Positions 16,535-24,860 of a stretch of 36,292 bases of DNA are shown in pieces. Location of the stretch: the NCBI GenBank assembly GCA_937957685.1, contig CALGAO010000059.1:1-36292 (forward strand), written 5' to 3'. The stretch is from an uncultured Paenibacillaceae bacterium. Lineage in GTDB: Bacteria; Bacillota; Bacilli; Paenibacillales; DA-C8. The stretch's first letter is position 1. Each line of letters opens with the position of its first letter. The notes beneath the pieces were generated by a model. It was not told the DNA's origin, did not search any database, and saw nothing but the letters and a program-made list of their open reading frames with translations. The position numbers and the translations under genes were made by a program.

Positions 16535-17341
16535 ATGATATTCGACTTTCATACTCATCATGACCGATGCGGACATGCGGAAGGAACAATCCGCGATTAT
16601 ATCGAAGCAGCTTTGGCAGAAGGACTGGATCTGATCGGGATCTCCGATCATTCCCCTTATTTTGGCGAGGAAGCAGACTGGCCGCATCCGGATATCGCCA
16701 TGGCGAAGAGTGAGTTTCCGAACTATGTGCGTGAGGTATTGGCGTTGAAGCGAGAATACGAGGGCAAGATTGACGTTCTGCTCGGCGTAGAATCAGATTT
16801 CTTCCCGGAGCATGTGGATGCTTACAAACGAGAGTACGAGAAGTATCCCTTCGACTATATCATCGGTTCGGTGCACCGATCGGACAACATCAGCATCTTC
16901 AACAAAAACCGCTGGCGCAACCTGAGCAAACAGCAACAGAAGGAGCAGAAGGACCGTTACTTCGAGCTGATCGCCGCCTCCGCCCGCAGCGGCATGTTCG
17001 ACATACTCGGGCATATCGACGCGATGAAGGCCAATTACCCGGCGTTCAGCGACATCCAGACGGAAGCCGTGGACCGCACGCTGCAGATCATCGGTGAGTG
17101 CGACATCGCCATCGAGATCAATACGTCCGGGAAGACGAAGCTCGTCGGCGGCTGGTATCCATCGGATGAGATCCTGGAGCGCGCGCTGTTCTACAATGTC
17201 AAGGTGACCTTCGGCTCCGACGCCCATGTGCCGTCTCGCGTCGCCGATGAATGGGAGCTTGTCCGCGCCCGGCTGAAGGAGATCGGCTTCAGGGAATGGG
17301 CATATTTCAGACAGCGCAAGCGCTACATGGCGCCGCTGTGA
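16535..17341 (+). CDS. PHP-domain histidinol-phosphatase-like phosphoesterase
   Basis: A 268-residue metal-dependent phosphoesterase of the PHP superfamily, the same length as Bacillus subtilis HisJ. Metal-binding motifs run in order: FHTHHDRCGH (His6, His8, His14), SDHS (Asp38, His39), GVESDFF (Glu86), GSVH (His114), GHIDAM (His160) and FGSDAH (Asp229, His231). EINTSG is also typical. The likely reaction is L-histidinol phosphate to histidinol in histidine synthesis, but no other his gene is nearby, and PHP enzymes also cleave other phosphates. AGGAGG at 16524-16529 precedes ATG 16535. Cotranscription with a LysR regulator is unusual for a his gene. Confidence 0.85.
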   Translation: MIFDFHTHHDRCGHAEGTIRDYIEAALAEGLDLIGISDHSPYFGEEADWPHPDIAMAKSEFPNYVREVLALKREYEGKIDVLLGVESDFFPEHVDAYKREYEKYPFDYIIGSVHRSDNISIFNKNRWRNLSKQQQKEQKDRYFELIAASARSGMFDILGHIDAMKANYPAFSDIQTEAVDRTLQIIGECDIAIEINTSGKTKLVGGWYPSDEILERALFYNVKVTFGSDAHVPSRVADEWELVRARLKEIGFREWAYFRQRKRYMAPL

Positions 17342-17402
17342 AGGCGGTGATGCGGTCGTCAAGCCGCTGAATCCAAAGCAAATGCATCGCTACAAAAAAA
17401 GG

Positions 17403-17424
17403 GACCTGCCCTTCGTGGCAGGTC
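17403..17424. terminator. hairpin terminator after the PHP gene
   Basis: GACCTGCC pairs perfectly with GGCAGGTC around a CTTCGT loop. The plus side is followed only by TAAAATTT, while an A run at 17394-17400 would give a U tract on the minus strand, so termination of plus transcripts may be partial. Confidence 0.6.
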
Positions 17425-17589
17425 TAAAATTTATTATATAAAAAAGGGGGTCTTGCTTATATAATAGCCGCTGAACATTATCAGACTGTTTCAGAAATAT
17501 TTCATTTGTGTAACAAAAATGGGCGAGCTGTCAAAGATGAAAAATACTGGTTGAGAAGGTGCACGGTGACAAGTTAAACAAAAAGAGAA

Positions 17590-17618
17590 TGTACACATCG
17601 CTAAAAATAGGATATAAT
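17590..17618 (+). promoter_or_regulatory. promoter of the cheX-like gene
   Basis: TGTACA (17590-17595), 17 bp, TATAAT (17613-17618). The form is sigma-A, with no match to the sigma-D boxes that normally drive chemotaxis genes. Start near 17625, about 67 nt before the coding region. Confidence 0.55.
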
Positions 17619-17691
17619 CTGAGAGAAATCGACATATTGCGATATGAATTTGATGAATGTGATGAATGTTATGAGAATCGAGGTTCCTACG

Positions 17692-18150
17692 ATGAGAGCA
17701 GAATACATAAACCCCTTTCTGGAGTCAGCAAGATCCGTCATCGAGCAGGTAATCAACATTCGGTCAACCACCGGTCAACTCGGGATCAAGGATGTCAAGT
17801 GGATCGACAATTACATCTGGATCCAGATCGGCATCACCGGACAGATGAACGGAGATATCGTATACGGTCTTCATGAGTCCGTTGCGCTTCGAATCGTGTC
17901 GGCGATGATGGGAGGGTTCCAGATCGATCAGTTGGATGAAATGTCGCAGAGCGCCATCTCGGAGTTGGGCAACATGATCAGCGGCAACGCCACAACCCTG
18001 CTCTACAACCAGGGGGTCAAGGTGGACATTACGCCGCCCAGACTGGTACTGGCCAGGCAAGCGGCTGGCTTCCAGCCGAAGCGGGCGTTGACCATCCCGC
18101 TTATGATCGGAGACCTCGGCGAACTCGATATCCAGGTGATCATCGCCTGA
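17692..18150 (+). CDS. CheX-like chemotaxis phosphatase
   Basis: A 152-residue cytoplasmic protein of the CheC/CheX/FliY phosphatase family, which removes phosphate from CheY-P. One catalytic signature is visible: Ser-x3-Glu-x2-Asn in SAISELGNMISGN, with Glu91 and Asn94; a single such motif is the CheX rather than CheC pattern. GAGG at 17680-17683 precedes ATG 17692 by 8 nt, and in-frame ATGs upstream (17644 onward) have no ribosome site. No che or flagellar gene is nearby and it has its own promoter and terminator. It may act on an unlinked CheY or another receiver protein. Confidence 0.82.
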   Translation: MRAEYINPFLESARSVIEQVINIRSTTGQLGIKDVKWIDNYIWIQIGITGQMNGDIVYGLHESVALRIVSAMMGGFQIDQLDEMSQSAISELGNMISGNATTLLYNQGVKVDITPPRLVLARQAAGFQPKRALTIPLMIGDLGELDIQVIIA

Positions 18151-18191
18151 TCAAGCCGTCATCCGCGATCCATCAAGCCATTCATACGATG

Positions 18192-18225
18192 AAGAAGTCC
18201 AGGCCCTTCGGGGCTTCTTTCATTT
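18192..18225 (+). terminator. terminator of the cheX-like gene
   Basis: AAGAAGTCC (18192-18200) pairs with GGGCTTCTT (18211-18219, one wobble) around a 10-nt loop, followed by TCATTTT. Confidence 0.65.
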
Positions 18226-18285
18226 TCGCCATATTTCAGGTATGCTTCTGTCATGGCAACTGATGGACAAGGAGGTGCGCATGAG

Positions 18286-19068
18286 ATGAGGAGAACGATC
18301 GCTGGCAGGAAGGTATTCGTCACGGGAGCCTCCAGCGGCATCGGCGCTGAGACGGCCAGGTTATTCGCGAAGCGGGGAGCGTTCGTGATCGCATCGGGCA
18401 GATCGATGGACAGACTCGAACAGCTGCGGGAGGAGCTCGGAGCTGACTGCGCCGTCTATCGCCTGGACGTCCGTGACAGCGTGCAGGTCAGCGAGACCGT
18501 GGACAGCATCGTGCGCTCCCACGGCGGCATCGATATTCTCGTGAACAATGCCGGCTATGGCCTGTTTGAATATCTGGAGTCGATGTCCCTGGAGAGCATA
18601 GCCGACATGATGGATACGAACTACATGGGTGTCGTGCGATGCACCAAGGCCGTGTTGCCGGTTATGCGCCGTGCGGGCTCGGGCCATATTATCAATGTTG
18701 CGTCGATCGCTGGCAAGATCCCGACAGCCAAGTCGGCTGCCTATACCGCGTCCAAGCATGCCGTCTACGGATTCTCGCATGCGCTCAGGCTGGAGCTGAA
18801 GGGGAGCGGCATCGACGTCTCGGTGGTGAATCCCGGACCGGTGGAAACCCAATTTTTCACCATCGCAGATCCAAAAGGCGAGTATCTGAACAATGTGAAA
18901 AGCTTTACCATCAAACCGGAGCAGGTCGCGCGAACGATCCTGTCATTGGCGGAGAAGCCGCGCATGGAAGCGGACGTGCCGGGTTACCTGGGGATGGGAG
19001 CCAATCTGTATCGGGCGTTTCCGCGCCTGCTCGATCGCGTCCTGCATGCGCTGACGAATCGCAAGTGA
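18286..19068 (+). CDS. short-chain dehydrogenase/reductase
   Basis: A 260-residue NAD(P)-dependent oxidoreductase. The cofactor motif TGASSGIG is at 13-20, NNAG at 87-90, and the catalytic Ser140, Tyr153 and Lys157 (YTASK) are all in place. The Arg after the second strand (SGRS, 37-40) suggests NADP preference. The C-terminal part, with hydrophobic helix FPRLLDRVLHAL, resembles the YqjQ/DltE-like classical SDRs. AAGGAGGTG at 18270-18277 picks ATG 18286; an earlier ATG at 18280 is in another frame and stops at once. Substrate unknown. The next gene begins 73-97 nt later, beyond a hairpin-forming stretch at 19086-19127. Confidence 0.9.
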   Translation: MRRTIAGRKVFVTGASSGIGAETARLFAKRGAFVIASGRSMDRLEQLREELGADCAVYRLDVRDSVQVSETVDSIVRSHGGIDILVNNAGYGLFEYLESMSLESIADMMDTNYMGVVRCTKAVLPVMRRAGSGHIINVASIAGKIPTAKSAAYTASKHAVYGFSHALRLELKGSGIDVSVVNPGPVETQFFTIADPKGEYLNNVKSFTIKPEQVARTILSLAEKPRMEADVPGYLGMGANLYRAFPRLLDRVLHALTNRK

Positions 19069-19085
19069 TACGCGGGTGCGGTGGA

Positions 19086-19127
19086 GGGTCAGGGACATAT
19101 CCGTCTCAATCGGGACTTGTCCGACCC
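19086..19127. other. inverted repeat between SDR and hydrolase genes
   Basis: GGGTC (19086-19090) and GGACA (19093-19097) pair with TGTCC (19118-19122) and GACCC (19123-19127), giving a 10-bp stem with a two-base bulge. There is no T run after it, so it could be an attenuator or RNA-processing hairpin rather than a terminator. Confidence 0.4.
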
Positions 19128-19165
19128 AATCTTGTGGATGAATGTGGATGAAGGTGGTCAGGCCA

Positions 19166-19993
19166 ATGGTGTGGGCAGCAAGCGGCGGCAGCGGAACGAA
19201 TGCGGATGCCTCGTTCATCCTGATCGAGAAGCGCCGCGTTCCCAGCCCCTGCAGGGGCATCCTCGTATATCTCGTTACATACAGGAGCCAGGGACTGGCT
19301 GTACAGGGCTACTACATGAGACCTGCCGGCGCAGGTCGGTTCCCGACGATGGTGTATTGCCGCGGAGGCATCGGCCGCGTCGGCATGGTCACGCGGGCGC
19401 GCATCCTGCCCGCCGCCCTCAGGGGCTATGCCGTGTTCGCCCCATTCTATCGAGGCACGAGAGGATCGGAGGGGCGGGATGAGTTCGGCGGCGCGGACCG
19501 CCACGACGTGTACACGGCCGTGTGGCTGCTGCGCAGCTTCCCGGAGGCGGGAACCGAGGCGACGATCGTCGTCGGCTTCTCGCGCGGCTCGATCAATGCG
19601 ATGCTGGCGGCGAGAGATTGTCCGGAGGTTGGCGGCGCGGTCGTCTGGGGCGGCGTGGCCGATCTCAGGCTCACTTACGAAGAAAGGGTGGATCTCAGGC
19701 GCATGCTGAAGCGGGTGGTCGGCCATCCGGTGAAGGATGCGGCCGCTTACGAGGAGCGTTCGCCCGTGTGCTGGGCAGACAGGGTGAAGGTGCCCGTGCT
19801 GATCATCCACAGCAATCAGGATGAGAACGTCAGCATGCGCCATGCCTTCCTGCTGGCGGACAGGCTGGAGGAGCTCGGGGCGCGCCATGAGCTGATCATC
19901 TACGACGGCCAGCCGCACCGATTCTCGCCGGAGATGCTGGAGCGCGCCTGGGATGATCTCGTGGCCTGGGCGCGACGGGACGTATACGAATGA
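19166..19993 (+). CDS. prolyl-oligopeptidase-like alpha/beta hydrolase
   Basis: A soluble serine hydrolase of about 275 residues. The catalytic motifs are GFSRGS (nucleophile Ser), SNQDENV (acid) and GQPHRF (base); they fall at residues 147, 227 and 259 when counted from the first in-frame ATG at 19142. The YRGTRGSEGRDEFGGADRHD segment is typical of the S9 acyl-peptide hydrolase / dipeptidyl-peptidase catalytic domain, here without the beta-propeller, so it acts alone or on small substrates. Two starts are possible: ATG 19142 with no ribosome site, or ATG 19166 with AAGGTGG eight nt before it, preferred. It ends 17 nt before the DEAD-box gene and is probably cotranscribed with it. Confidence 0.78.
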   Translation: MVWAASGGSGTNADASFILIEKRRVPSPCRGILVYLVTYRSQGLAVQGYYMRPAGAGRFPTMVYCRGGIGRVGMVTRARILPAALRGYAVFAPFYRGTRGSEGRDEFGGADRHDVYTAVWLLRSFPEAGTEATIVVGFSRGSINAMLAARDCPEVGGAVVWGGVADLRLTYEERVDLRRMLKRVVGHPVKDAAAYEERSPVCWADRVKVPVLIIHSNQDENVSMRHAFLLADRLEELGARHELIIYDGQPHRFSPEMLERAWDDLVAWARRDVYE

Positions 19994-20010
19994 GTGACGG
20001 AGGGACTATG

Positions 20011-21294
20011 ATGACGACTTTTCAGGATATGCATATCGCGGAAGATCTGATCGCTTCCCTGGAGCAGGAGGGGATCACGGAGCCGACGCCGATCCAGCGC
20101 TCGGCGATCCCGCCGGTGGCCGAGGGCCGGGATGTCATCATCCGCTCGCATACGGGAACCGGCAAGACCCTCGCGTATCTGCTCCCGATCCTGCAGAGGA
20201 TCCGGCCCGAGCTGAGGGAGGTTCAGGCCTTGGTGATCGCGCCGACGCAGGAGCTGGCGATGCAGATCGTGCGCGTCGCCGAGAAGCTGGGAGAGGCGCG
20301 GGGCATTCGCACGCTCGGCCTGATCGGCGGCGCGAATCTGAAGCGGCAGATCGAGCGGCTGAAGGAGCATCCGCAGCTCGTCGCAGGCACTCCCGGCCGC
20401 CTCGTCGAGCTGCTCAGGTTGCGCAAGCTGAAGCTGCATGAGACGCGGGTGATCGTCGTCGACGAGTTCGATCAGGTGTTCCAGCTGGGCGATGAGTCCG
20501 CGGTCGAGACGCTTCTGCATGGGGCGCTGCGCGACCGGCAGCTGGTGTTCGTCTCGGCGACGCTTCCGGACGGCCTGAGGCAGGCTGTCGACCGCTGGAT
20601 GCGCGATCCGCTGTACATCGACGAGGCGGGCGAGGAGCGCATGGCGGCCAGCCTGGAGCACGTCTATTTCACATGCGATCAGCGGGAGCGGATCGAGCTG
20701 CTCGTGAAGCTGATCCGCCATTACAAGCCGCGGGCGGCGCTGGTGTTCGTCAGCCATACGGAGGGGATCGCCGAGGTTACGGAGAAGCTGAAGTATAACG
20801 GCATCCTGGCCGAGGCGCTCTATGGCGATCAGCCCAAGCTGGAGCGCACGGTCGTGCTGGATCGCCTTCGCAGCGGCAAGCTGCAGGTGCTGGTCGCCAC
20901 CGACCTGGCGGCTCGCGGGCTGGATATTCCGAGCCTCACCCACGTCATCTCCTTCCATCCTGCCCCGGATGCGGACGCCTATGTGCACCGAGCCGGCCGG
21001 ACGGGACGAATGGGCAAGCGGGGCATCTCGGCAACGATCGTCACGTCGAACGAGCAGTTCATCATCCGAAAGTTTGAGAAGCAGCTCGGCATCACGATTC
21101 AACGCAAGGAACTGTACTTCGGCAGGATCGTCGACCCCGAGAAGAAGCGGATCATGAGGGCGACGAACGTGCAGGCGTCGGCAAGCAAGGCCGGTCAGAA
21201 CGGCAAGAAGGACAGGAAGCGCAAGGCGGACAGCAAGAACAAGGGTGCGCCTCGCTGGCTGAAGGAGAAGATGAAGGATCAGCAGCAGCCGTAA
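20011..21294 (+). CDS. DEAD-box RNA helicase
   Basis: A 427-residue ATP-dependent RNA helicase. The Q motif is TEPTPIQ (23-29), motif I is SHTGTGKT (46-53), Ia is PTQELA (79-83), motif II is the variant DEFD (151-154) instead of DEAD, motif III is SAT (182-184), and motif VI is HRAGRTGR (326-333). The C-terminal 40 residues are very basic, rich in Lys/Asn, and likely bind RNA. GGAGGG at 19999-20004 favours ATG 20011 over ATG 19990, which overlaps the upstream stop. The short length groups it with the small YfmL/CshB-like helicases that aid ribosome assembly or cold growth; the exact type is undecided. Confidence 0.92.
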   Translation: MTTFQDMHIAEDLIASLEQEGITEPTPIQRSAIPPVAEGRDVIIRSHTGTGKTLAYLLPILQRIRPELREVQALVIAPTQELAMQIVRVAEKLGEARGIRTLGLIGGANLKRQIERLKEHPQLVAGTPGRLVELLRLRKLKLHETRVIVVDEFDQVFQLGDESAVETLLHGALRDRQLVFVSATLPDGLRQAVDRWMRDPLYIDEAGEERMAASLEHVYFTCDQRERIELLVKLIRHYKPRAALVFVSHTEGIAEVTEKLKYNGILAEALYGDQPKLERTVVLDRLRSGKLQVLVATDLAARGLDIPSLTHVISFHPAPDADAYVHRAGRTGRMGKRGISATIVTSNEQFIIRKFEKQLGITIQRKELYFGRIVDPEKKRIMRATNVQASASKAGQNGKKDRKRKADSKNKGAPRWLKEKMKDQQQP

Positions 21295-21352
21295 CTCCTG
21301 CTGTGTTGGAACAGCGTATGGACCATCAACGGATAGTCGAATCGCACGAGAT

Positions 21353-21385
21353 GGCCGCAGTCTTCCAGGACTGCGGCCTCATTTA
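21353..21385 (+). terminator. terminator of the DEAD-box gene
   Basis: A perfect 10-bp stem GGCCGCAGTC / GACTGCGGCC (21353-21362 with 21369-21378) around a 6-nt loop, followed by TCATTTA. Confidence 0.7.
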
Positions 21386-21468
21386 TGCCCGCCTACCCCA
21401 TGAAATGCGGTACCAGGCTTCGATCTCTGTGTGTGCAAGCACATTACAGGACACAGGGAGGAATCGTC

Positions 21469-22902
21469 ATGACAAGGAACATGGTCCGCAGATTGGCCAT
21501 CGCGCTGTTGACGCTGACGATCATGCTCGCCGGCACGATGCCGGCGCTGGCGGACAATCGGAACAGCGGCAAGGGGCATGGCAAGGGCTTTGAGCTGGAG
21601 GTCAAGGGGAAAGGCGAAGGCAGCGGCAAGCAGTCGTACAGGCTGGAGTTCGATGATGTGAATGCGCAGGCCGAGTGGGCGAGGAAATATATCGCCAGCC
21701 TGGCGGCCAGGAAAGTGTTCGAGGGCTACACGGACGGCACCTTCAAGCCGAACAGCGCCGTATCCCGCGTCGAGGCGGTCGTGTCGCTCGTGCGCTTCAT
21801 GGGCCTGCGGGAGGAGGCGGAGGATCCGGCCAGATGGAATACGGACCTCCTGTTCGAGGACGAGCAGCAGATACGCAAGAAGAGCGCCTGGGCGGTCGGC
21901 TACCTGGCGGTGGCGCAGGAGTCCGGACTGTTCGGCGAGATCAGCGGCAAGCTGCATCCGGAGAAAGCCGCGGATCGCCTATGGGTGACGGAGCTGATCG
22001 TCCGCGCGCTTGGACTGGAAGATGCGGCGAGAGCGAACATGAACGCCCAGCTGGGCTTCAGGGACAGCAAGGACATCCCGGCGGACAAGGTCGGCTATGT
22101 GAAGGTCGCCCTCGACAAGGGGATCGTCACCGGCTACACGGATCGCACCTTCCGTCCGGGCAAGTCGGTATCCCGCGCTGAGCTGGCAGCGATGCTGGAA
22201 CGTGCGGAGGACAAGATGCCTGACGCGAGCAACGACGCGCAGGCGAGCGGCGTGATCGTCTCTGACGTGAGCAACCTGACGCTGTTGCTTAAGATCGGCG
22301 GCGAGGTGAAGGCGTATGCGCTGGATCCGAATGCATTTATCTTCCGGGATGGTCAGAAGGTGTCGGCGAGCAGTCTGCAGGTCGGAGACACGGTATTTGT
22401 CCGCAGCTACCATCAGGTCGTCATCTTCGTCGAGGTGATCAGAAAGGCGGAGGATAAGCAGAAGCCGCTTACCGCCAGCGGCGTGCTGAAGAGCCTGACC
22501 TACCATGCGAACGGCAGGTTGAGTACGATCACGATCACGGGAACGGATGGCCGGAACCTCACCTATGCCGTTTCCGACCAGGTCCTGCTGGAAGGTCAGC
22601 TGAGCGAGCTCAGACAAGGACATACCGTCGAGCTGCAGGGCGTAAACCATGTCGTCACGAAGATCAGGATCGGCGATCAGACATTCCGTCTGGAGGGCGA
22701 GCTGGACTATGTGACGCTGAACTCGAGCGGGCAGATCGCCACGATCGCCATTCGTCACACCTCAGGCGACGCGGTCCGGCTCTCGGTGTTCACCGTGGCC
22801 TCGGATGTTCGCATCACCGGCAGTCTGACGCTGCTCGGGGAAGGACAGAGGATCGTCATCGCGGGCACGCAGCAGATCGTGAAGGAGATCCTGCTGGGCT
22901 GA
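21469..22902 (+). CDS. secreted SLH-domain surface protein
   Basis: A 477-residue exported protein. The signal peptide has a basic start (MTRNMVRR), a hydrophobic core and a likely cut after PALA at residue 28. Three S-layer homology units follow at about 60-110, 125-185 and 195-245, with EGYTDGTFKPNSAVSRVE and TGYTDRTFRPGKSVSRAE as the clearest. They would anchor the protein to pyruvylated cell-wall polymer. The C-terminal region (about 258-477) contains three beta-rich repeats of about 70 residues, each with a GVxxS/GExD start and a VGDTV/RQGHTVEL-type turn, with no enzyme motif. AGGGAGG at 21454-21460 selects ATG 21469. It may be a structural or spacer surface protein; no partner is adjacent. 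Confidence 0.88.
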   Translation: MTRNMVRRLAIALLTLTIMLAGTMPALADNRNSGKGHGKGFELEVKGKGEGSGKQSYRLEFDDVNAQAEWARKYIASLAARKVFEGYTDGTFKPNSAVSRVEAVVSLVRFMGLREEAEDPARWNTDLLFEDEQQIRKKSAWAVGYLAVAQESGLFGEISGKLHPEKAADRLWVTELIVRALGLEDAARANMNAQLGFRDSKDIPADKVGYVKVALDKGIVTGYTDRTFRPGKSVSRAELAAMLERAEDKMPDASNDAQASGVIVSDVSNLTLLLKIGGEVKAYALDPNAFIFRDGQKVSASSLQVGDTVFVRSYHQVVIFVEVIRKAEDKQKPLTASGVLKSLTYHANGRLSTITITGTDGRNLTYAVSDQVLLEGQLSELRQGHTVELQGVNHVVTKIRIGDQTFRLEGELDYVTLNSSGQIATIAIRHTSGDAVRLSVFTVASDVRITGSLTLLGEGQRIVIAGTQQIVKEILLG

Positions 22903-22970
22903 GACGGATGAACGGGAAAAGCATGAATGAGCAAGGATGAACGGATGGGGAACGCACAGACAAATGAAGG

Positions 22971-23021
22971 AAGGACCGGAACCCGCCTGTGGCAAGCACA
23001 GATGCATGGGTACCGGTCCTT
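22971..23021. terminator. long hairpin after the SLH gene
   Basis: AAGGACCGG (22971-22979) pairs with CCGGTCCTT (23013-23021). After one mismatch the stem continues with ACCC/GGGT, and a small TGTG/CACA hairpin lies in the loop. It lies between convergent genes and could end transcription from both, though neither side has a strong T run. Confidence 0.55.
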
Positions 23022-23137
23022 CTTCTGTCCGGATGCTGGCGGGCGCAGGGGCCGGCTCGCCGGTTGGCAAGCGGGATCTTAAGGCCAGGCGCTCGCAAGC
23101 GGATCAGGCATGAAGCAGGAGCTGGCATGACGCGGGA

Positions 23138-23935
23138 TCAGGCGCCCAGGACGAACTTCTCCAGCACATGTCTGACGCCTTCCTCATTGTTGCTCAGCGT
23201 GACATAGTCGGCGACCTCTTTCAGCGCGGGGACGGCATTGCCCATCGCCACGCCCAGACCGGCTGCCTCCAGCATCTCCAGATCGTTCCAGCTGTCGCCG
23301 ATGGCGATCACCGAGCTGAGCGGGCAATCGAACATCTCGGCGAGCACGCGCAGGGCATGCCCCTTCGTGCCCTCCGGATGGATGAACTCCAGGAAGTTCG
23401 GTTTCGACTTGGTCACGTGCACACGGTCGCCGTATCTGGCCTGGAACATCGGCTTCAGTTCGTCGAGAAGCGCCGGCTCGTCGATGATGATCATCTTCGT
23501 CTGTGGCAGCGACGCGAGCTTCTCGATCTCCGGTTCGATCGTATAAGGCACATTGGACAAGGCGCAGTAGTCGAGCAGTTTGTCATTGATTTTTTTGGCA
23601 AAGAGCTGATCATTGTGGTATGCTTGAATATGCAGGTCGTGCTCCGCGCAATAGCGGAACAGATCCTCGGCGATATCCGTCGGCACATGGCGCTCATACA
23701 GAACCTTGCCGTCCAGAGCCGTCTTGATCAGCGAGCCCTGGTAGGTGATGATCGGGACATCGAGCTCAAGCTGCCGGGCGATCCTGCTGGCGGATGCGTA
23801 CATCCTGCCGGTGGCCAGCGTAACATGGACGCCGCGCTCAACGGCCTGGTGGATCGCCGCCTTCGTACCCGGCGTCACTTCCTTGTCGTCGGTGATCAGG
23901 GTGTCGTCGATATCAATAGCGATCAGTTTGTACAT
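23138..23935 (-). CDS. Cof-type HAD-superfamily phosphatase
   Basis: A 265-residue cytoplasmic phosphatase of the HAD IIB (Cof/YkrA/YwpJ) group that dephosphorylates sugar phosphates, flavin mononucleotide or similar small substrates. Motif I is DIDDT with Asp8 nucleophile and Asp10, motif II is in TLATGR, Lys191 in HPEGTKGHAL is motif III, and GDSWND (213-218) is motif IV. The C2-type cap spans about residues 85-185. AAGGAG on the minus strand is 7 nt before ATG 23935; an in-frame ATG at 23956 has no ribosome site. Transcribed toward the SLH gene and divergent from lepB across about 100 bp. Confidence 0.9.
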   Translation of the reverse strand: MYKLIAIDIDDTLITDDKEVTPGTKAAIHQAVERGVHVTLATGRMYASASRIARQLELDVPIITYQGSLIKTALDGKVLYERHVPTDIAEDLFRYCAEHDLHIQAYHNDQLFAKKINDKLLDYCALSNVPYTIEPEIEKLASLPQTKMIIIDEPALLDELKPMFQARYGDRVHVTKSKPNFLEFIHPEGTKGHALRVLAEMFDCPLSSVIAIGDSWNDLEMLEAAGLGVAMGNAVPALKEVADYVTLSNNEEGVRHVLEKFVLGA

Positions 23936-24032
23936 GTTGGTTCTCCTTCTCTCCACTTAGTCATGACTATTCTATCATAGATTGCAGCAATTCTTACAGA
24001 TAACAGGTTGAAACAGGAGTTGAAGCTGCCCG

Positions 24033-24563
24033 ATGCAGAATCTTGGCAAAACGATCAAGGAATGGGGCATCAGCCTCGTCATCGCGCTTGCGCTGGTGTT
24101 CGTCGTTTTCACGTTTATCGCCCAGCCGATCAAGGTCCCCACCGGTTCGATGGAAACGACGGTGATGACGGACGATCTGCTCATCATGGAGAAGCTGAGC
24201 AAGTGGTGGCGTGACTATCAGTTTGGCGATATCCTCGTGTTCTATCATGATCCGGACAATCTCGGCGGGGAGCTCTATCTGAAGAGGCTCATCGGCCTGC
24301 CCGGCGATACGATCGAGGTGAGAGACGGTAAGCTGATCCGCAATGGCGAGGTGGTGGAGGAGCCCTATCTGAACGGGCGCACCACATCCGGTGAATACGG
24401 ACCGATCACCGTGCCGGAAGGTCATTACTTCTTCATGGGCGACAATCGCAATCTGAGCCATGATTCGCGTCGTTGGGTGAATCCGTTCGTGCCGATCGAT
24501 CAGGTGAAAGGCAGAGCCTTTTTCCGCTATTTCCCCCTGAATCGGATCGGCCTGGTGAAGTAA
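24033..24563 (+). CDS. lepB: type I signal peptidase
   Basis: A 176-residue membrane protease that removes signal peptides from secreted proteins, similar in length to the Sip proteins of Bacillus. A single N-terminal membrane helix (about 12-31) leaves the catalytic domain outside. The Ser/Lys dyad is Ser39 in PTGSMETT and Lys84 in YLKRLIGLPGD; GDNRNLSHDSR (136-146) is the conserved box. A stop (24021-24023) lies just upstream in frame, so ATG 24033 is the only usable start, but its best ribosome site, ACAGGAG at 24013-24019, is 13 nt away, longer than usual. A plausible client is the adjacent SLH protein. Confidence 0.95.
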   Translation: MQNLGKTIKEWGISLVIALALVFVVFTFIAQPIKVPTGSMETTVMTDDLLIMEKLSKWWRDYQFGDILVFYHDPDNLGGELYLKRLIGLPGDTIEVRDGKLIRNGEVVEEPYLNGRTTSGEYGPITVPEGHYFFMGDNRNLSHDSRRWVNPFVPIDQVKGRAFFRYFPLNRIGLVK

Positions 24564-24622
24564 GTCAGTGTGAACCGGGGCAAGTTGCCGGGACAATGGA
24601 ACAGGAAGGCTGCAATGATTTT

Positions 24623-24649
24623 AGGCTGGGGCGCAAGTCCCGGCCTTTT
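24623..24649 (+). terminator. terminator of lepB
   Basis: AGGCTGGG (24623-24630) pairs with CCCGGCCT (24639-24646, one wobble) around an 8-nt loop, followed by TTT. Confidence 0.65.
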
Positions 24650-24711
24650 GGTGTTTAACCAGGGAATCGGTCGACATCGCCTGCAGCTGATTCTTTCCTT
24701 TTGCCCCAAAC

Positions 24712-24771
24712 CAAAACTCCCCTCAAGGCAGTCCTGAATGACGCTGTTTCAGGAGTCTGCCCCAAGGGGAG
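24712..24771 (-). terminator. terminator of ilvD
   Basis: Read on the minus strand, CTCCCCT (plus 24765-24771) pairs with AGGGGAG (plus 24717-24723), with additional GGCAG/CTGCC and CCTGA/TCAGG pairing inside, and is followed by TTTTGGTTTGG. It sits about 90 nt beyond the ilvD stop. Confidence 0.75.
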
Positions 24772-24860
24772 CATATCATTGGCTTCTGTCCGTTATATTA
24801 TAGAGACTTGCTGGACAGCCTGTTCTGCTCTATGACAGCTTGGTCCGAACGTTGCGGGGC

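Larger units (their letters stand above)
17342..17691. other. intergenic region between the PHP gene and cheX-like gene
   Basis: About 350 bp. It holds the hairpin at 17403-17424, an AT-rich stretch with a TATATAATAG sequence near 17456-17465 lacking a good -35 box, and the promoter at 17590-17618. A short open frame from 17559 shows no ribosome site and no recognisable protein. Confidence 0.6.

Noticed and set aside
17559..17876. Frame of 105 codons upstream of the cheX-like gene
   Set aside because: It overlaps the promoter and the cheX coding region and has no ribosome site or recognisable domain.
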